64,000 bases of DNA. Source: BOG-994 sp049514215 (GTDB lineage: Bacteria > Pseudomonadota > Gammaproteobacteria > Burkholderiales > Burkholderiaceae_D). The DNA lies in contig JBEKVI010000015.1 of assembly GCA_049514215.1 (NCBI GenBank), positions 1 through 64,000 on the forward strand, written 5' to 3'. The position numbers were made by a program, and so were the translations under genes. The notes beneath the pieces are model-generated. The model saw only the letters and a program-made list of their open reading frames with translations, was not told the DNA's origin and made no database searches. Of the stretch, positions 61,003 through 64,000 are shown piece after piece. Every line of letters begins with the position of its first letter. Position 1 is the stretch's first letter.

Positions 61003-61057
61003 CGCGCTACGTCGGCCAAAAGGCACCAATCCAACCGATTTGGAGGGCAGTAGATCC

Positions 61058-61513
61058 ATGGACCTGCGCAAACTGAAGACCTTGATCGACCTCGTCGCCG
61101 AGTCGGGCATCGCCGAACTGGAAGTAACCGAGGGCGATGGCAAGGTGCGGATCGTCAAATCGGCGGCCCAAATCGCGGGTCAGGCCGTGCCGGTCCCGAT
61201 GCCGATGCCGGCAGCGCCCTTGGCACCTGAGACGCCGGTAGCCGCACCGCAAGCGACGGCGCCTGCGCCCGAGCCCTTGGGTCAGATCGTGAAATCGCCC
61301 ATGGTCGGCACGTTCTATCGGTCCCCTGCTCCCGGAAAAGCGCCGTTCGTCGAATTGGGACAGGCCGTCAAGGCCGCCGAACCCGTCTGCATCATTGAGG
61401 CCATGAAGCTGCTCAATGAAATCGAGGCGGGATTTGATGGGGTCATCAAGGAGATCCTGGCCGAGAACGGTCAGCCCGTGGAATTTGGACAGCCCTTGTT
61501 TGTCATCGGATAG
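61058..61513 (+). CDS. accB: Biotin carboxyl carrier protein of acetyl-CoA carboxylase
   Basis: 151 residues carrying biotin for fatty acid synthesis. An N-terminal helical region (MDLRKLKTLIDLVAESGI), a Pro/Ala linker at 43-75, and the biotinyl domain GQIVKSPMVGTFYRSPAPG to the end. The biotinylated lysine is K117 in IIEAMKLLNEIE; the usual EAMKMMN or EAMKLMN has Leu here after Lys-Leu. GGAGGGCAG before ATG 61058 fixes this start over one six codons upstream. The biotin carboxylase gene follows after 17 bases. Confidence 0.96.
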   Translation: MDLRKLKTLIDLVAESGIAELEVTEGDGKVRIVKSAAQIAGQAVPVPMPMPAAPLAPETPVAAPQATAPAPEPLGQIVKSPMVGTFYRSPAPGKAPFVELGQAVKAAEPVCIIEAMKLLNEIEAGFDGVIKEILAENGQPVEFGQPLFVIG

Positions 61514-61530
61514 GCCGCCTCACCATCGCC

Positions 61531-62883
61531 ATGTTTGGAAAAATACTGATCGCCAATCGCGGCGAAATTGCGTTGCGGGTGCAACGCGCCTGCCGCGAGA
61601 TGGGTATCCGCACGGTCGTGGTCCACTCGGAAGTGGACCGCGAGGCCAAGTACGTCAAACTCGCCGACGAATCGGTGTGCATCGGACCGGCTCCTTCGGC
61701 CCAAAGCTATCTGAACATGCCCGCCATCATCAGTGCGGCCGAGGTGACCGACGCCGAAGCCATCCATCCGGGCTACGGGTTTCTCTCGGAGAATGCCGAT
61801 TTTGCCGAGCGCGTGGAAAAAAGCGGATTCACCTTTATTGGCCCGTCTCCCGAATCGATCCGGCTCATGGGCGACAAGGTGAGTGCAAAACAGGCCATGC
61901 TGGCCGCGGCTGTGCCGTGCGTGCCCGGCTCCGAGGGAGCTCTTCCCGACGATCCGAAGGAAGTCGTTCGAATCGCCCGTCAGGTCGGCTATCCTGTCAT
62001 CATCAAGGCGGCCGGCGGGGGAGGAGGACGCGGCATGCGCGTGGTCCACACCGAAGCGGCTTTGAACAACGCGGTCACGATGACCCGCTCGGAAGCGGGG
62101 GCCGCCTTCGGCAACCCGATGGTCTACATGGAGAAATTCCTCGAGAATCCGCGCCATGTCGAGATACAGATTCTGGCCGACAGCTTTCGCAACGCGATTT
62201 GGCTGGGCGAGCGTGATTGCTCGATGCAGCGCCGCCACCAGAAGATCATTGAGGAAGCGCCCGCGCCGGGCATTCCACGGCGGCTCATCGACCGGATTGG
62301 CGACCGCTGTGCAGAGGCCTGCCGCAAGATCGGCTACAAAGGCGTGGGCACCTTCGAGTTTCTCTACGAGAATGGCGAGTTCTACTTTATCGAGATGAAC
62401 ACCCGAATCCAGGTGGAGCATCCGGTGACCGAGATGATCACCGGCATCGATCTGGTGCAGGAACAGATCCGCGTGGCCGCCGGAGAGCGACTGCGCCTGC
62501 GTCAGAAAGACGTCGTGCTCAAGGGACACGCGATCGAATGCCGCATCAACGCCGAGGATCCTTTCAAATTCACCCCCTCGCCGGGTCGCATCACCGCCTG
62601 GCACGCGCCGGGTGGCCCGGGCATTCGGGTCGATTCGCACGCCTATGCGGGCTACTTCGTGCCGCCCAACTATGATTCCTTGATTGGTAAGGTGATCGCC
62701 TATGGCAGCGATCGCGACCAGGCGATCGCGCGCATGCGCATCGCGCTCTCGGAGATGGTGGTGGAGGGTATTTTGACCAATATCCCTTTACACCGGGAGC
62801 TCATGGCGGACGCCCGTTTCATCGAGTCGGGCACGAACATCCACTTTCTGGAAAATCGGATCGCTGACCGAAAGGCATCTTAA
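61531..62883 (+). CDS. accC: Biotin carboxylase subunit of acetyl-CoA carboxylase
   Basis: ATP-dependent carboxylation of biotin on AccB. 450 residues in three domains: ILIANRGEIALRVQRACREMG, the ATP-grasp domain with the Gly loop KAAGGGGGRGMR, QRRHQKIIEEAPAP, EMNTRIQVEHPVTE with catalytic residues, and the C-terminal FTPSPGRITAWHAPGG. accB-accC is the standard operon, here followed by prmA 14 bases downstream. Confidence 0.97.
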   Translation: MFGKILIANRGEIALRVQRACREMGIRTVVVHSEVDREAKYVKLADESVCIGPAPSAQSYLNMPAIISAAEVTDAEAIHPGYGFLSENADFAERVEKSGFTFIGPSPESIRLMGDKVSAKQAMLAAAVPCVPGSEGALPDDPKEVVRIARQVGYPVIIKAAGGGGGRGMRVVHTEAALNNAVTMTRSEAGAAFGNPMVYMEKFLENPRHVEIQILADSFRNAIWLGERDCSMQRRHQKIIEEAPAPGIPRRLIDRIGDRCAEACRKIGYKGVGTFEFLYENGEFYFIEMNTRIQVEHPVTEMITGIDLVQEQIRVAAGERLRLRQKDVVLKGHAIECRINAEDPFKFTPSPGRITAWHAPGGPGIRVDSHAYAGYFVPPNYDSLIGKVIAYGSDRDQAIARMRIALSEMVVEGILTNIPLHRELMADARFIESGTNIHFLENRIADRKAS

Positions 62884-62897
62884 TAAGAGATCGCGCG

Positions 62898-63812
62898 ATG
62901 TATACCGAGATCGTTTTCGATACCGAGATGCGCTGGGCTGAGGCGCTTTCGGACGCCCTCGTCGATGCCGGTGCCCTCTCGGCTTCGGTCGAAGATGCCG
63001 ACGCCGGCTGCAGCGAGGAAGAGCCGCTGTTTGGAGAACCCGGGTCGGAACCGATTCAGAAGGCCTGGCGAGTCAGCCGGATCGTCGCGCTATTCGATGC
63101 GTCGCTCGAGATCGAGCCTGCGCTTGCGACCGCGCAGCGCATGGCTGGCCTGCCGCAATTGCCGCCGTGGTTTGCCAGATCCGTGGCCGAAGCGGACTGG
63201 GTGCGCCTGACACAGTCGCAGTTCGAGCCGATCCCCATCGGGGAGCGGCTGTGGGTCGTGCCTTCCTGGCACGACCGTCCCGCCTTGGCCCAGGAAGGCG
63301 CGGTGGTCTTAAAGCTCGATCCCGGCTTGGCCTTCGGCACGGGGGCACATGCGACAACGCGTATGTGCCTACGCTGGCTCGAGGCGCATGTGAAACCCGG
63401 GCAGACGGTGGTCGACTATGGATGTGGATCGGGGATTCTCGCCATTGCAGCCCAAAAGCTGGGCGCAGGCCAAGTAACGGGCACCGACATCGATCCGCAG
63501 GCGATCCAGGCCTCGATTCTGAATGCGCGCGAAAATGATTGCTTCGCTAAGTTCGTCCCCGCGCAGGAATTCCTTCACGTAAAAGCCGACGTCGTCGTGG
63601 CCAACATCCTCGCGAGTCCCTTGCAGGTACTCGCCCCCGCTTTGTCCGACCTTGTGGCGGTCGGGGGAAAACTGGTGCTCTCCGGAATCCTGGCGCGCCA
63701 GTCCGAGGCAGTCGCCATTGCCTATCGGCCGTGGGTCAATCTTGAAGTCTGGCAGGAGGACGAGGGCTGGGTTTGTCTCGTGGGTCAACGCCGTGGCGAA
63801 GGGATCTCTTGA
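62898..63812 (+). CDS. prmA: Ribosomal protein L11 methyltransferase
   Basis: Trimethylates L11. 304 residues: an N-terminal substrate-recognition domain (TEIVFDTEMRWAEALSDALVDAGALSASVED, shown by TEIVFDTEMRWAEAL), LDPGLAFGTGAHATTRMCL, the SAM loop VVDYGCGSGILAIAAQ, DIDPQA and the NILASPL motif that contacts the methyl acceptor. The stop shares one base with the next ATG (TGATG). Confidence 0.95.
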   Translation: MYTEIVFDTEMRWAEALSDALVDAGALSASVEDADAGCSEEEPLFGEPGSEPIQKAWRVSRIVALFDASLEIEPALATAQRMAGLPQLPPWFARSVAEADWVRLTQSQFEPIPIGERLWVVPSWHDRPALAQEGAVVLKLDPGLAFGTGAHATTRMCLRWLEAHVKPGQTVVDYGCGSGILAIAAQKLGAGQVTGTDIDPQAIQASILNARENDCFAKFVPAQEFLHVKADVVVANILASPLQVLAPALSDLVAVGGKLVLSGILARQSEAVAIAYRPWVNLEVWQEDEGWVCLVGQRRGEGIS

Positions 63813-64000
63813 TGCTGGCCACGCGTTGCCCCTGGTGCGAGACGGTGTTCCGGCTGACGAAGGAGCAGGCGGCGATCCGGGCAGGCATGACGCGCTGCGG
63901 TGTTTGCAGCCACACCTTTAACGCGCTCGATTATCTGATCAGAACGTCGGAGTTGGGCTCAGGGGTCGAGAGACCCATGCCCAGTGCGCGTCATCTTTTT
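63812..64000 (+). CDS. Zinc-ribbon protein (DUF3426/MJ0042 type), 3' end outside window
   Basis: The first 63 codons are visible. The start MLATRCPWCETVFRLTKEQ followed by GMTRCGVCSHTFNALDYL gives two CxxC knuckles (C6-P-W-C9 and C29-G-V-C32), the MJ0042 zinc-ribbon found at the N-terminus of DUF3426 membrane proteins. In betaproteobacteria such a gene commonly follows prmA. Coupled to prmA by TGATG. The rest of the protein is beyond the window. Confidence 0.85.
   Translation, partial: MLATRCPWCETVFRLTKEQAAIRAGMTRCGVCSHTFNALDYLIRTSELGSGVERPMPSARHLF

Overview
The window is 64 kb of GC-rich, densely coded chromosome. Gene content and order (pilG-H-I-J-chpA, rubA with thiD-thiE-hemL, algH-ruvX-pyrR-pyrB-pyrC', mpl, aroQ-accB-accC-prmA followed by a zinc-ribbon protein) point to a betaproteobacterium, probably Burkholderiales. 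That placement is inferred from synteny, not from a marker gene. I saw no rRNA, tRNA, CRISPR array, insertion sequence or phage gene.

Region 1 (1-15.1 kb) is a surface-polysaccharide (O-antigen or capsule) locus. It holds the end of rfbA, then rfbC and rfbD for dTDP-L-rhamnose, several GT2/GT4 glycosyltransferases, a sugar epimerase, a wbpV-wbpL-wbpM-like block that would make and attach the first sugar, a GT9 glycosyltransferase and a methyltransferase. No flippase, polymerase or ABC exporter is visible, so these are presumably upstream. A second nucleotide-sugar locus at 40.0-43.5 kb (gmd, fcl, manC) makes GDP-mannose and GDP-L-fucose.

Region 2 (15.1-24.5 kb) has apaH and, on the other strand, a tightly coupled train algH-ruvX-pyrR-pyrB-pyrC'-plsC. 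Here pyrC' has lost the metal-binding HxH of dihydroorotase. A photolyase and an OPT-family transporter follow. Region 3 (24.5-35.4 kb) is the Pil-Chp chemosensory operon for type IV pili, with a 2357-residue ChpA hybrid kinase whose Pro-rich linkers carry a repeated acidic motif. Region 4 (35.4-39.8 kb) has a 54-residue rubredoxin, thiD, thiE, hemL and a TIGR03790-type protein.

Region 5 (44-64 kb) is mostly housekeeping: mgtA-mgtC, a CDF efflux protein, an EamA exporter, mtgA, aroE, a TonB-domain protein, an RNB ribonuclease, an AIM24/TIGR00266 protein, MarC, a fused YqiA-like hydrolase plus YbaK-like deacylase, a crotonase, mpl, an uncharacterised protein, a TlpA-like thioredoxin, and aroQ-accB-accC-prmA.

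I found no overt new defence or mobile system. The observations most worth checking are the hydrolase-deacylase fusion, the repeated EDYxxTEVLG motif in ChpA, apparently leaderless promoters at algH, apaH and the RNB ribonuclease gene, a strong terminator upstream of apaH with no gene feeding it, and GC-rich hairpins without a T-tract in every convergent gap long enough to hold one.
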